DNA from: Ignavibacteriales bacterium
GTDB lineage: Bacteria > Bacteroidota > Ignavibacteria > Ignavibacteriales > Ignavibacteriaceae
Reading direction: 5' to 3'
Assembly (NCBI GenBank): GCA_027347125.1
Contig: DAIERC010000324.1
Span: 1-7,993 of the forward strand
Length of the DNA: 7,993 bases
Of the stretch, positions 1-6,914 are shown in pieces. A program made the translations under genes and the position numbers. Numbering within the stretch: position 1 is the stretch's first letter; each line of letters opens with the position of its first letter. The notes below the pieces were generated by a model, which saw only the letters and a program-made list of their open reading frames with translations, did no database searches and was not told where the DNA came from.

Positions 1-142
1 AACGGGAAGAATAGGGAAGCCGGTTAAAATCCGGCGCTGCCGCGCAACTGTCATAAGCGCAAACTATCAGCAGAAGCCACTGTCGTTATTGATGGGAAGG
101 TGCTGAAAGTTGCTTAGAGCCAGGAGACCTGCCGTAGATAAA
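1..142 (+). promoter_or_regulatory. Cobalamin (B12) riboswitch aptamer, 5' end cut off by window edge
   Basis: This is the RNA leader of the B12 receptor gene and should bind adenosylcobalamin or a related cobalamin to reduce expression downstream. Conserved blocks are visible in order: GGGAAGCCGG at 14-23, AATCC at 28-32, GCTGCCGCGCAACTGT at 36-51, AGCCACTG at 75-82, GGGAAGG at 94-100, and the B12 box AGCCAGGAGACCTGCC at 118-133. Their order and spacing match the known class, and the gene behind it is a BtuB-type receptor, which is the classic target. The 5' strand of the closing P1 stem is not visible and must lie upstream of base 1. The 3' boundary near 142 is approximate. Confidence 0.95.
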
Positions 143-176
143 TAAACAATCAGCCTTCGCGGGTAAGGTTAAGGTT

Positions 177-198
177 AACGAAAAATCTTTTCGTTTTT
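177..198 (+). terminator. Possible riboswitch expression-platform hairpin with U tract
   Basis: An 8-bp perfect inverted repeat (AACGAAAA at 177-184, TTTTCGTT at 188-195, 3-nt loop) ends in a run of five T at 194-198. It lies between the B12 box and the btuB start, where an expression platform belongs. The stem is A+T-rich with only two G-C pairs, so it would be a weak intrinsic terminator. A second pairing, 155-163 with 211-219 (8 of 9 pairs), could enclose it. Whether control acts on transcription or translation cannot be decided from this sequence alone. Confidence 0.4.
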
Positions 199-256
199 AC
201 TTTCCTCATTCCCACGAAGTTACAACCTAATCAATTTAATGTAAGGAGTAACTTCT

Positions 257-2188
257 ATGGAAATTAAAAAAATTCTATTTGTCTTTTTTTTCATTTCATC
301 TTATGTATTTGCCCAACAGCCGGATTCCGCCAAAATTTATAAACTTTCGGATGTTGTTGTTACAGCAACAAGAACGGCAATTCATGAAGTTGAAGCCGCC
401 AGTTCGATTTCAATTATTGATTCCGCCTCAATTGCAAATTCGCATGATCTAACTGTTTATGAACTTTTAAAAAATCAATATGGATTAAGCCTTACTCAGC
501 AGGGTCCGCAGGGTTCCCTTTCTTATATTTATTTAAGAGGTTCAGGCCCGGGTGATACGCAAGTGCTTGTAGACGGCATACCGATGAACATGCCCAACGA
601 CCCCGGCAATACATTCGACTTTGCCGATCTTCCGGTAGATAATATTTCAAGGATAGAAATTTTAAGAGGGCCTCAAAGTACTTTGTACGGCTCCAACGCG
701 CTGGGAGGAGTTATCAACATCATAACCAAACAAGGATACGGCAAACCAAAATTTTATCTTTCCGGCGAAGGCGGAGCTTATAATACTTATAAAGGTTTAC
801 TGGGATTAAACGGAAGCCTCGACAAATTTAATTATTCAATTACGGCAAGCAGATTAACAAGCGACGGCTTTTCGGCAGCCTCAAAAATTTACGGCAATAG
901 TGAAAACGACGGCACAGAAAATTATAATATCTCATCAAGGTTCGGATATAATGTTTCAAATAATTTAAATTTGAATTTTTATGTAAGATATATAAAAGCA
1001 AAAAGCAGCCTCGATCAGCACGGCGGGTTATACGGCGACGACCCAACATATATTTATAAACTTGAAGAATCTTCTTATAAAGCCGAAGGCAAGCTATCAT
1101 TGCTTGGCGGAAAGTGGCAGCAAATTTACGGCGTTTCATTTTTTAGAAATGTAAGACAATACGCGTTCGATTCTACATTATATAATCCTTTTTCCTCAAG
1201 CAGTATTTACGACGGCAATAATTTAAAATTCGAATGGCAGAATAATCTTTCAATTTTCAAAAACAACTTAATTACATTAGGCATTGAATCGGAACAAGAG
1301 AAAGCAATATCTACATATTTTTCCAGCTCGGCGGCTTACGGAAATTTTGCAAGTTTGTTTCCGCAAAACCAGGCAACAACCACCGGAATTTATCTGCAGG
1401 ATCAACTGCAGTTACGGCACGAGTTCTTTAGTTCGTTCGGAATAAGATACGACAACCACACACGTTTCGGCTCGGTGGTTACATACAGAATTGCCCCGGC
1501 ATACGTCTTTTGGCAAACCGGTACAAAAATAAAAGCAACATACGGAACCGCATTCAAGGCTCCTTCCCTTTTCTATTTATTCGATCCGGCTTACGGCAAC
1601 AAAGATCTAAAACCCGAAAAGAGCACCGGCTGGGATGTAGGAATTGAACAATACATTTTGGAAAAAGATATTATTGCAGGAGTAAATTATTTTAAAACCG
1701 AGTTTAAAGATCTTTTCGGAACCGACAATGATTTTAAAACAATAAACATCAACAGCGCCGAATCTAAAGGTGTGGAGTTTTATTTAACCACCAAACCGGT
1801 AAATAACATTAGCGTATCTTTAAATTATACACTTACCGAGACTAAAGATAACAGCGCTGGCTCAATTGATTACGGGCATGAACTGCTAAGAAGACCGAAG
1901 CATAAATTCGGAATGAGCCTGGATTACGGATTTCTTAAAAATGCTAACGCGGGCATTCAAGTAATTTATGTGGGACAGCGTGAAGATAAAGATTTTTCAT
2001 TCTACCCGGCAAAGCGGGTTGAACTTGGCGGTTATACAATTGTTAACCTATCGGCTTCCTACGGCTTAACAAACACTTTTGAACTTTACGGAAGAATAGA
2101 TAACCTGTTCGATAAGTATTATGAAGATATTTTGGGTTTCGCAACTCCGGGGCTTTCGGCTTACGGAGGCATTAAATTAAATTTATAA
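257..2188 (+). CDS. btuB: BtuB-like TonB-dependent vitamin B12 outer-membrane receptor
   Basis: This protein takes up cobalamin or related corrinoids across the outer membrane, powered by TonB-ExbBD (family knowledge). It has 643 residues, near the usual size. Residues 1-19 form a signal peptide (two Lys, then a Phe-rich core, likely cleavage after VFA). A TonB-box-like DVVVTATR lies at 32-39. The plug domain covers about 43-160 and contains the hallmark LRGPQSTLYGSNALGGVIN at 136-154. The rest is a 22-strand-type barrel that ends with the typical RIDNLFDKYYE block and a short C-terminal strand finishing in Leu rather than the more common Phe. The start is supported by AAGGAG at 243-248, 8 bases upstream of the ATG. 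The cobalamin riboswitch directly upstream supports the substrate; without it, the protein could only be called a TonB-dependent receptor. The stop is TAA. No terminator is visible in the 143 bases before the next gene, so co-transcription with it is likely. Confidence 0.92.
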   Translation: MEIKKILFVFFFISSYVFAQQPDSAKIYKLSDVVVTATRTAIHEVEAASSISIIDSASIANSHDLTVYELLKNQYGLSLTQQGPQGSLSYIYLRGSGPGDTQVLVDGIPMNMPNDPGNTFDFADLPVDNISRIEILRGPQSTLYGSNALGGVINIITKQGYGKPKFYLSGEGGAYNTYKGLLGLNGSLDKFNYSITASRLTSDGFSAASKIYGNSENDGTENYNISSRFGYNVSNNLNLNFYVRYIKAKSSLDQHGGLYGDDPTYIYKLEESSYKAEGKLSLLGGKWQQIYGVSFFRNVRQYAFDSTLYNPFSSSSIYDGNNLKFEWQNNLSIFKNNLITLGIESEQEKAISTYFSSSAAYGNFASLFPQNQATTTGIYLQDQLQLRHEFFSSFGIRYDNHTRFGSVVTYRIAPAYVFWQTGTKIKATYGTAFKAPSLFYLFDPAYGNKDLKPEKSTGWDVGIEQYILEKDIIAGVNYFKTEFKDLFGTDNDFKTININSAESKGVEFYLTTKPVNNISVSLNYTLTETKDNSAGSIDYGHELLRRPKHKFGMSLDYGFLKNANAGIQVIYVGQREDKDFSFYPAKRVELGGYTIVNLSASYGLTNTFELYGRIDNLFDKYYEDILGFATPGLSAYGGIKLNL

Positions 2189-2331
2189 ATAGCAGGTCAC
2201 ATAATTTGGATTGGTCGTGAATTTGATTTAATTTTTTAGTACTATTTGAAGAGATTAACTGACAATCATTTAAAGAAATATAATTATTAAAACGTAAATA
2301 AATTTTAACTGATCTTATATAGGAGTATAAA

Positions 2332-2862
2332 ATGAACAAACAATTATTACCGCCAAAATTTTTAGTGATTGCCGGAATGATATTAGCGGCGGCGGCACTT
2401 AGACTTTTACCACACTATCCAAACTTTACACCCGTTGCCGCAATGGCGTTATTCGGAGGAGCTTATTTCTCAAATAAAAAAACCGCTTTTATCGTTCCGT
2501 TTATTGCAATGTTCCTTTCCGACGCAATCATCGGGTTTCACTCAACCATGTGGGCAGTATATTTAAGCTTCGCAATTATGGTTGTAATCGGATTCCAGCT
2601 AAGGGAAAAGAAAAAAGTATCTAACATATTTGCAGCATCGGTTTCTTCTTCGGTACTGTTTTTTGTAATAACAAATTTCGCAGTTTGGATGAGCGGTACA
2701 ATGTATCCTTTAAACGCGGCAGGTTTATTTGAAAGTTACGTTGCAGCAATTCCGTTTTTCGGTTACACATTGGTGGGCGATTTGTTCTACGTAGGAATTT
2801 TCTTCGGCGCATTTGAATTTGCAAAAACAAAATTGCCCGTACTTGCCGAAGTGAATGCTTAA
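2332..2862 (+). CDS. DUF6580-like small integral membrane protein, putative transport protein
   Basis: This is a 176-residue, very hydrophobic protein with about five to six membrane segments (roughly 10-28, 33-47, 51-69, 72-90, 98-120 and 130-164). It resembles the DUF6580 family of putative transport proteins; the N-terminal RLLPHYPNFTPVAAMALFGG block and the later ITNFAVWMSGTMYP block are what I recognise. Its biochemical role is not established. The size and topology resemble the substrate-binding S component of ECF-type vitamin transporters, but that is my inference. It follows btuB by 143 bases without a visible terminator between them and is itself followed by a strong terminator, so the two genes probably form one B12-controlled unit. 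No btuCDF or ECF ATPase gene is in the window. The start is supported by AGGAG at 2321-2325, 6 bases before the ATG. The short lysine-poor N-terminus shows no separate cleavable signal. Confidence 0.8.
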   Translation: MNKQLLPPKFLVIAGMILAAAALRLLPHYPNFTPVAAMALFGGAYFSNKKTAFIVPFIAMFLSDAIIGFHSTMWAVYLSFAIMVVIGFQLREKKKVSNIFAASVSSSVLFFVITNFAVWMSGTMYPLNAAGLFESYVAAIPFFGYTLVGDLFYVGIFFGAFEFAKTKLPVLAEVNA

Positions 2863-2888
2863 TTATAATTAGAAAATTAAAAATAAAG

Positions 2889-2914
2889 AACCGGCTGCTT
2901 AAGCCGGTTTTTTT
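2889..2914 (+). terminator. Intrinsic terminator after the B12 uptake unit
   Basis: A perfect 8-bp G+C-rich stem (AACCGGCT at 2889-2896, AGCCGGTT at 2902-2909) with a 5-base loop runs into seven T at 2908-2914. It sits 26 bases after the stop codon of the DUF6580-like gene. This is a textbook Rho-independent terminator and marks the end of the btuB transcript. Confidence 0.92.
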
Positions 2915-2941
2915 ATTTAACCAATCTTTATAAATAATACT

Positions 2942-3737
2942 ATGCCTTCTAACACGACAATACCTGTCCTTATAGATTTTGACGGCGTAATAAGAATCGG
3001 GGATAAAATTGCCGATGACGCGGAAATGTTTTTCCATTTTTTAGATAGTAACAAGATACCTTTTTATATCATCAGCAATTCTACCCAATCCACAGGCAAC
3101 TATATTAAAATGATTTTAAAGTCATCAGGCGTTAGAGCAAGTATTAACGCAATGACCACTGTTGATGCGACAATAAATTATTTATCCGGATCAAAGGAAA
3201 AAGTAAGCGTATACTGCAAAGAAGAAATCAAAAAATATTTTGAAGAGTTTCTATCAATTGGAAAACCGGATGCGGTTGTAATCGGCGATATGGAAGATGC
3301 CTGGAGCTATGAAGTGCTGAACGATATTTTTAGAAAAGTACTTAACGGCGCCAGGATTATTGCGATGAAGAAGAACAAATTCTGGAAACCTGCCGGGAAA
3401 AAATTGTCGCTTGACGCGGGCGCTTTTATTTCGGCTATCGAATATGCAACTTCAAAAGAAGCTTTACTTATCGGGAAACCTTCTCCAATTTATTTTAACT
3501 CGGCTATCAGTAAACTTGGTTTCCCAGAAAGAAAGAGATAAATTTATTATGATCGGAGATGATATAACTACCGATATACACGGCGCGAAAAATATTGACG
3601 GCATTACAATACTAATTTACACCGGGAAGACAAAAAAAAATTATAACAAAATAAACTCGGTTGAACCGGATTTTGAAGCTGATAGTTTAACATATACAAT
3701 TCAGATTATCCAAAAACTTTTAGATTTGGTCGTATAA
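2942..3737 (+). pseudogene. HAD-IIA (NagD-like) phosphatase split by a one-base frameshift
   Basis: This is a haloacid-dehalogenase superfamily phosphatase of the HAD-IIA (NagD/HDHD2-like) type; its substrate is unknown. The first frame (2942-3541) gives 199 residues: motif I DFDGV with D12 and D14, motif II IISNST at 43-48, and motif III Lys in LIGKP (K179). It then hits TAA at 3539-3541. The +1 frame continues the family with motif IV, MIGDDITTD (Asp codons at 3558, 3561 and 3573), ending in TAA at 3735-3737. Joined at about 3526-3537, where the A-rich GAAAGAAAGAGA has one base too many, the product would be about 264 residues, normal for the family. The first fragment lacks the Mg-binding acidic motif IV and should be inactive alone. 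No Shine-Dalgarno precedes the ATG. TATAAAT at 2929-2935 lies so close to the start that a leaderless mRNA is possible. A sequencing error or real mutation is more likely than programmed shifting, as no known slippery site is present. Confidence 0.8.
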
Positions 3738-3803
3738 TAATAGCGCAGTTTGGCAAGCAGAAAAAGTTCGAGTTCATGTTTAAGTTAGGCTCAAGTTCAA
3801 AAA

Positions 3804-3824
3804 CATGCAACCATGCAGTCATGC
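3804..3824 (+). repeat. Three CATGC copies at exact 8-base spacing
   Basis: CATGC occurs at 3804-3808, 3812-3816 and 3820-3824, each copy starting 8 bases after the last. The first copy overlaps the right arm of the CATGTTT/AAACATG inverted repeat. It could be a small iteron-like protein-binding array or simple tandem drift. Nothing in the sequence shows a function. Confidence 0.4.
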
Positions 3825-3942
3825 TACTAAGAATTGTCAATCTTGAATTAAAATATTAGCGTGTAAATGGCAAAAATATTATTGAGGTTAACGTACACAG
3901 TTAATCTGTAAAGTAACGGATAATTATTTTTTTAAGAATTAA

Positions 3943-3974
3943 TTTGTTGTATGGATTAGCTCTTATTAAGTTTG
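3943..3974 (+). promoter_or_regulatory. Candidate Bacteroidota-type promoter for hppA
   Basis: TTTG at 3943-3946 and TAAGTTTG at 3967-3974 match the -33 TTTG and -7 TAnnTTTG elements used by the Bacteroidota primary sigma factor, separated by 20 bases, which is within the range reported for that group. Transcription would begin around 3980, giving an hppA leader of about 185 bases. The overlapping TTGACA at 3976-3981 has no good -10 partner at 16-18 bases. The match is short and A+T-rich sequence can produce it by chance. Confidence 0.35.
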
Positions 3975-4043
3975 TTTGACAAAATTGAAAACCTCTTGAA
4001 AATGGGAACAAGAGTATGCATAAATTAGGGAGAGCATCGCAAT

Positions 4044-4063
4044 CAGGTAATTTAATTTACCTG
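4044..4063 (+). repeat. Inverted repeat in the presumed hppA leader
   Basis: CAGGTAA at 4044-4050 and TTACCTG at 4057-4063 form a perfect 7-bp inverted repeat with a 6-base spacer, about 100 bases before hppA. It could be a DNA operator or an RNA hairpin. It is not followed by an immediate T tract, so it is unlikely to be a terminator. Confidence 0.45.
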
Positions 4064-4164
4064 TTCAATTCTATTACTTTTTCAGAATTATATTCAGCTA
4101 ATTTTAAAAGATATCTAACAATCAATTCAAATCACAAAAGAAAAAATCCAGATAGAGGTGAATT

Positions 4165-6336
4165 ATGGAACTACAGTTAATCTTTGCGATTAGTATTCTC
4201 GGTTTACTGTTTGCTGTTTATCTCATCAGAGATGTTCTTAAGCGCGATACCGGTACGGCTAAAATGCAGGAAATATCAAATGCAATAAAAGCCGGCGCCG
4301 AAGCCTTCTTAAGGCGTCAATACAGAACTATTATATATTTGGCAGTTGCGCTGGCGGCCTTTATATATATAATTTATGCATTTGTCAGAACTCCAACTCC
4401 CAACGACCCTTCTACACCGGGGCAATTGGCCCTATGGACAACCATATCATTTGTGCTTGGAGCGCTTTGCTCCATTGCCGCCGGTTATATGGGAATGTGG
4501 GTTGCAATAAGATCGAATATCAGAACTGCCGCTGCCGCTATTAAAGGAATGAACGGCGCTTTGCAAACGGCATTAAGAGGCGGAGCCGTTTCAGGGTTCT
4601 TTGTTGTAGCAATGAGTTTGCTTGGTGTTGCCGGACTTTTTACTTTAGCTGAGCTTTCCGGCGTTACAACCGACGTTACAAAAATTCCATTATTAATTGT
4701 GGGCTACGGATTTGGCGCCAGCTTTGTGGCATTGTTTGCCCAATTGGGAGGCGGTATTTATACCAAAGCTGCCGATGTTGGCGCCGATTTGGTAGGAAAA
4801 GTTGAAGCAGGAATTCCGGAAGATGATCCTAGAAATCCCGCGGTAATTGCTGACCTGGTTGGTGATAACGTTGGAGATTGCGCAGGCCGTGGTGCAGATT
4901 TGTTTGAATCTACAGCAGCAGAAAATATCGGAGCAATGATTCTTGCCGCAGGTTTATATAAAGCCAACGCCTCGGTTTTTCAGGGTGAATCTCTTTCTTT
5001 ATTCGGCGTACTATTATTCCCGCTTGTTGCCCGTGCCTTTGGAATAATAGCTTCAATTGTTGGTGTTATGATTGTTAAAACAGATGACAAAGAAGATCCC
5101 ATGAAAGCTCTTAACAGAGGATTTTATGTTACCGCAACTTTAGTTGCTGTGGGATTTTTTATCGCTTCAAAATGGCTGCTAGGTTCGTATTACCTAAACT
5201 TCTTTTTATGCGGAGTAATAGGAATTCTTACGTCGCTAGCTTTTGTTTATCTAACTCAATATTACACCGAGTATAAATACAGGCCGGTTAGAAGCATAGC
5301 TGAAGCTTCACAGACAGGCGCTGCCACAAACATTATCGCCGGTATTTCAATCGGAATGGAGTCTACAGGCTTCCCGGCTTTAGTAATTGCCACGGGAATA
5401 GTAAGCACTTATTTCTTAGGCGAATTTTCCGGTTTAAAAAATGCAGGGTTATTCGGTACCGCTGTTGCAACAATGGGAATGCTTGGATCAGCCGCTTATA
5501 TATTGGCGATGGATACTTTCGGACCTATTACCGATAACGCAGGCGGTATAATCGAAATGAGCGAGCAAGAAGAATCGGTTAGAGTAAAAACAGATAGGCT
5601 TGATGCCGTTGGCAATACAACAAAAGCGTTAACAAAAGGATATGCGGTAGGTTCTGCAGCCCTTGCAGCTTTCTTGTTGTTCGGCGCGTATATAGACGAA
5701 GTAAGAAATTACTTACCTTCTTTTCAGCCGGTAATTAATCTTAATAAACCTGAAGTTTTTGTCGGCTCTCTGTTAGGCGCAATGCTGGTTATAGTTTTTT
5801 CTTCGTTAGCAATAAAAGCTGTGGGTAAAGCTGCCTACGCCATAATCAATAACGTAAGAGAACAATTCAAAAACAACCCTGGTATTATGGCAGGAACTTC
5901 GAAACCTGATTACGGGCAGTGTGTAGATATTGCTACAAAAGAAGCCTTAAAGAAAATGGTTGTTCCCGGCTTATTAATTGTCGGTATGACGCTGGGCGTT
6001 GGATTAGTATTCCGCTGGTTGTATTATCTTGTAGGCGGCGCTTCCAATCCGATGGCGGCCAACGGCGCCGAAGTTATCGGCGGCTATTTAATGGTAGGAA
6101 CAATAACAGGTATTCTGTTCGCGTTATTTTTGAATAACGGCGGCGGAGCCTGGGATAACGCCAAGAAATTTATTGAGACCGGAGCTTTCGGCGGAAAAAA
6201 ATCAGAACCGCATAAAGCGTCTGTTGTGGGCGATACAGTCGGTGATCCCTTCAAAGATACCGCTGGACCTTCTCTCCACGTTCTTATAAAATTATTAAGC
6301 ACACTTACGTTAGTTCTAGCTCCACTGTTTATTTAA
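4165..6336 (+). CDS. hppA: Membrane-bound H+-pumping pyrophosphatase, K+-independent type
   Basis: This enzyme hydrolyses pyrophosphate to phosphate and uses the energy to pump protons across the membrane, helping drive biosynthesis forward and conserving energy. It has 723 residues with about 16 membrane segments, a normal family length. Substrate and Mg-binding motifs are intact: DVGADLVGKVE at 204-214, EDDPRN at 219-224, GDNVGDCAGR at 233-242, and near the C-terminus GDTVGDPFKDTAGP at 689-702. At the position that separates subfamilies it reads GNTTKALTKGYA (483-494). Lys487 replaces the Ala of K+-dependent enzymes and Thr490 follows, the pattern of K+-independent H+ pumps; the ion specificity is inferred from this. 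The start fits AGAGGTG at 4154-4160, and the N-terminus matches the family (a hydrophobic first helix, then the IKAGAEAFLRRQYRTI block). It appears monocistronic, with a long leader before it and a hairpin after it. The stop is TAA. Confidence 0.97.
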   Translation: MELQLIFAISILGLLFAVYLIRDVLKRDTGTAKMQEISNAIKAGAEAFLRRQYRTIIYLAVALAAFIYIIYAFVRTPTPNDPSTPGQLALWTTISFVLGALCSIAAGYMGMWVAIRSNIRTAAAAIKGMNGALQTALRGGAVSGFFVVAMSLLGVAGLFTLAELSGVTTDVTKIPLLIVGYGFGASFVALFAQLGGGIYTKAADVGADLVGKVEAGIPEDDPRNPAVIADLVGDNVGDCAGRGADLFESTAAENIGAMILAAGLYKANASVFQGESLSLFGVLLFPLVARAFGIIASIVGVMIVKTDDKEDPMKALNRGFYVTATLVAVGFFIASKWLLGSYYLNFFLCGVIGILTSLAFVYLTQYYTEYKYRPVRSIAEASQTGAATNIIAGISIGMESTGFPALVIATGIVSTYFLGEFSGLKNAGLFGTAVATMGMLGSAAYILAMDTFGPITDNAGGIIEMSEQEESVRVKTDRLDAVGNTTKALTKGYAVGSAALAAFLLFGAYIDEVRNYLPSFQPVINLNKPEVFVGSLLGAMLVIVFSSLAIKAVGKAAYAIINNVREQFKNNPGIMAGTSKPDYGQCVDIATKEALKKMVVPGLLIVGMTLGVGLVFRWLYYLVGGASNPMAANGAEVIGGYLMVGTITGILFALFLNNGGGAWDNAKKFIETGAFGGKKSEPHKASVVGDTVGDPFKDTAGPSLHVLIKLLSTLTLVLAPLFI

Positions 6337-6346
6337 AAATCTTTTC

Positions 6347-6372
6347 CCTTCTCCCGGTAAGCCGGGAGAAGG
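6347..6372. repeat. Strong 11-bp hairpin after hppA, REP-like or terminator
   Basis: CCTTCTCCCGG at 6347-6357 pairs perfectly with CCGGGAGAAGG at 6362-6372 around a 4-base loop, starting 11 bases after the hppA stop. It is a very stable hairpin and may stop transcription or protect the 3' end of the mRNA. No T tract follows on the + strand, so it is not a canonical intrinsic terminator. The flank reading CTTTTC...GGACTTCAAATTAGGGTGA resembles the dispersed CCCTTCTCC/GGAGAAGG palindromes followed by an AGGGTGA-like tail that are repeated in many bacterial genomes. Only a genome-wide copy count can decide this. Confidence 0.65.
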
Positions 6373-6486
6373 ACTTCAAATTAGGGTGATTCAAAATACT
6401 AATATAAAAATGTTCTTGACTAGTGAATGTGTTTTGAATAGTTTTCTCCGTGAAAAATCAGTTATAAATGATATTATTAAAAAAGC

Positions 6487-6876
6487 ATGATAGGCGCTAT
6501 CAACAACTCAAAAAATACTTTTAAGCTTATGACAGCTGGGTATATAACGCTTTATCATTTTTTTTTATTTAGCTTTTTTCAAACAAACTTTCTAGATTTC
6601 TCTCATAAATCCGATCCCAAATATTCAGGAATCATCGTATCATTTTCTGTTTTGGAGAACAACGGGTTATTTGATATTTCTAAAAACGATACCCGGAAAG
6701 AACACGAAGTAAATTTTTTCTCAATTGAGCATTCAAACAAATTTTTTCTTTCAAAAGAAGAAACGAATTTTTTAACAAAAGTGTTCGCCATATTAAAATA
6801 CTACGGATTAAACTATAAATCATCGGAACAAACAGCCGAAACAAATCCCAGAAGCCCCCCGTTTTTATTTTCATAA
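6487..6876 (+). CDS. Unrecognised 129-residue protein with an N-terminal hydrophobic segment
   Basis: I do not recognise this protein. It has 129 residues: a short N-terminus with two Lys (9 and 13), one hydrophobic aromatic stretch at about 15-35 that could be a signal peptide or anchor, a polar Lys/Glu/Phe-rich middle, and a tail ending in PRSPPFLFS. The shape suggests a small exported or membrane-attached protein. Support as a real gene is moderate. There is no clear Shine-Dalgarno before the ATG, composition looks more A+T-rich than the neighbours, and it contains a run of nine T (6558-6566) prone to indels. An alternative start at Met15 (6529) would remove the positive charges ahead of the hydrophobic segment, so the first ATG is preferred. 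It lies between two hairpins (6347-6372 and 6888-6914), with the permease gene 188 bases downstream. Confidence 0.45.
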   Translation: MIGAINNSKNTFKLMTAGYITLYHFFLFSFFQTNFLDFSHKSDPKYSGIIVSFSVLENNGLFDISKNDTRKEHEVNFFSIEHSNKFFLSKEETNFLTKVFAILKYYGLNYKSSEQTAETNPRSPPFLFS

Positions 6877-6887
6877 AACATTTCGCT

Positions 6888-6914
6888 AACAGAAGGCACT
6901 CTTTTCCTTCTGTT
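6888..6914. repeat. 9-bp inverted repeat after the small ORF
   Basis: AACAGAAGG at 6888-6896 and CCTTCTGTT at 6906-6914 form a perfect 9-bp stem with a 9-base loop, starting 11 bases after the stop codon of the small ORF. There is no T tract after it. A competing pairing of GCAC (6896-6899) plus TTTT with AAAAGTGC (6918-6925) would exclude the first stem. It may be a weak transcription stop or an mRNA 3'-end structure. Confidence 0.5.

Larger units (their letters stand above)
3738..4164 (+). other. 427-base intergenic region upstream of hppA
   Basis: This A+T-rich stretch holds no convincing gene. It contains an inverted repeat CATGTTT/AAACATG (3775-3781 and 3801-3807), a triple CATGC repeat, a candidate Bacteroidota-type promoter and a second inverted repeat just upstream of hppA, the last three listed separately. 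No terminator with a U tract is evident behind the split phosphatase gene. The region probably serves as promoter and 5' leader of hppA. An open frame of 54 codons at 4016-4180 overlaps the hppA start and is judged accidental. Confidence 0.6.

Noticed and set aside
840..1139. Antisense 99-codon ORF within btuB
   Set aside because: It lies wholly on the opposite strand of a well-supported receptor gene and looks like a shadow, with a basic, low-information composition.
2621..3037. Antisense 138-codon ORF across the DUF6580 gene, terminator and phosphatase start
   Set aside because: It crosses a strong terminator and two supported genes on the other strand, and its translation resembles no protein family.
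3526..3541. Programmed +1 frameshifting in the phosphatase gene
   Set aside because: No prfB-like or antizyme-like shift site is present; the A-rich stretch fits an indel or base-call error better.
3411..3737. Separate 108-codon gene in the +1 frame
   Set aside because: Only its last ~65 codons look like protein sequence, and they complete the HAD-IIA domain of the upstream frame. The first part is a shadow of the phosphatase.
4016..4180. 54-codon ORF overlapping the hppA start by 16 bases
   Set aside because: It has no good ribosome-binding site and no recognisable protein, and it uses sequence that also carries the hppA leader inverted repeat and Shine-Dalgarno. Such a length is expected by chance in A+T-rich DNA.
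6084..6302. Antisense ORFs within hppA (also 4758-4967)
   Set aside because: They mirror the conserved glycine- and acid-rich motifs of the pyrophosphatase in reverse and have no independent support.
6416..6444. TTGACT-N17-TAGTTT as a sigma70 promoter for the small ORF
   Set aside because: The spacing is ideal but the -10 hexamer matches only 3 of 6 positions, which is too weak to list as a feature.
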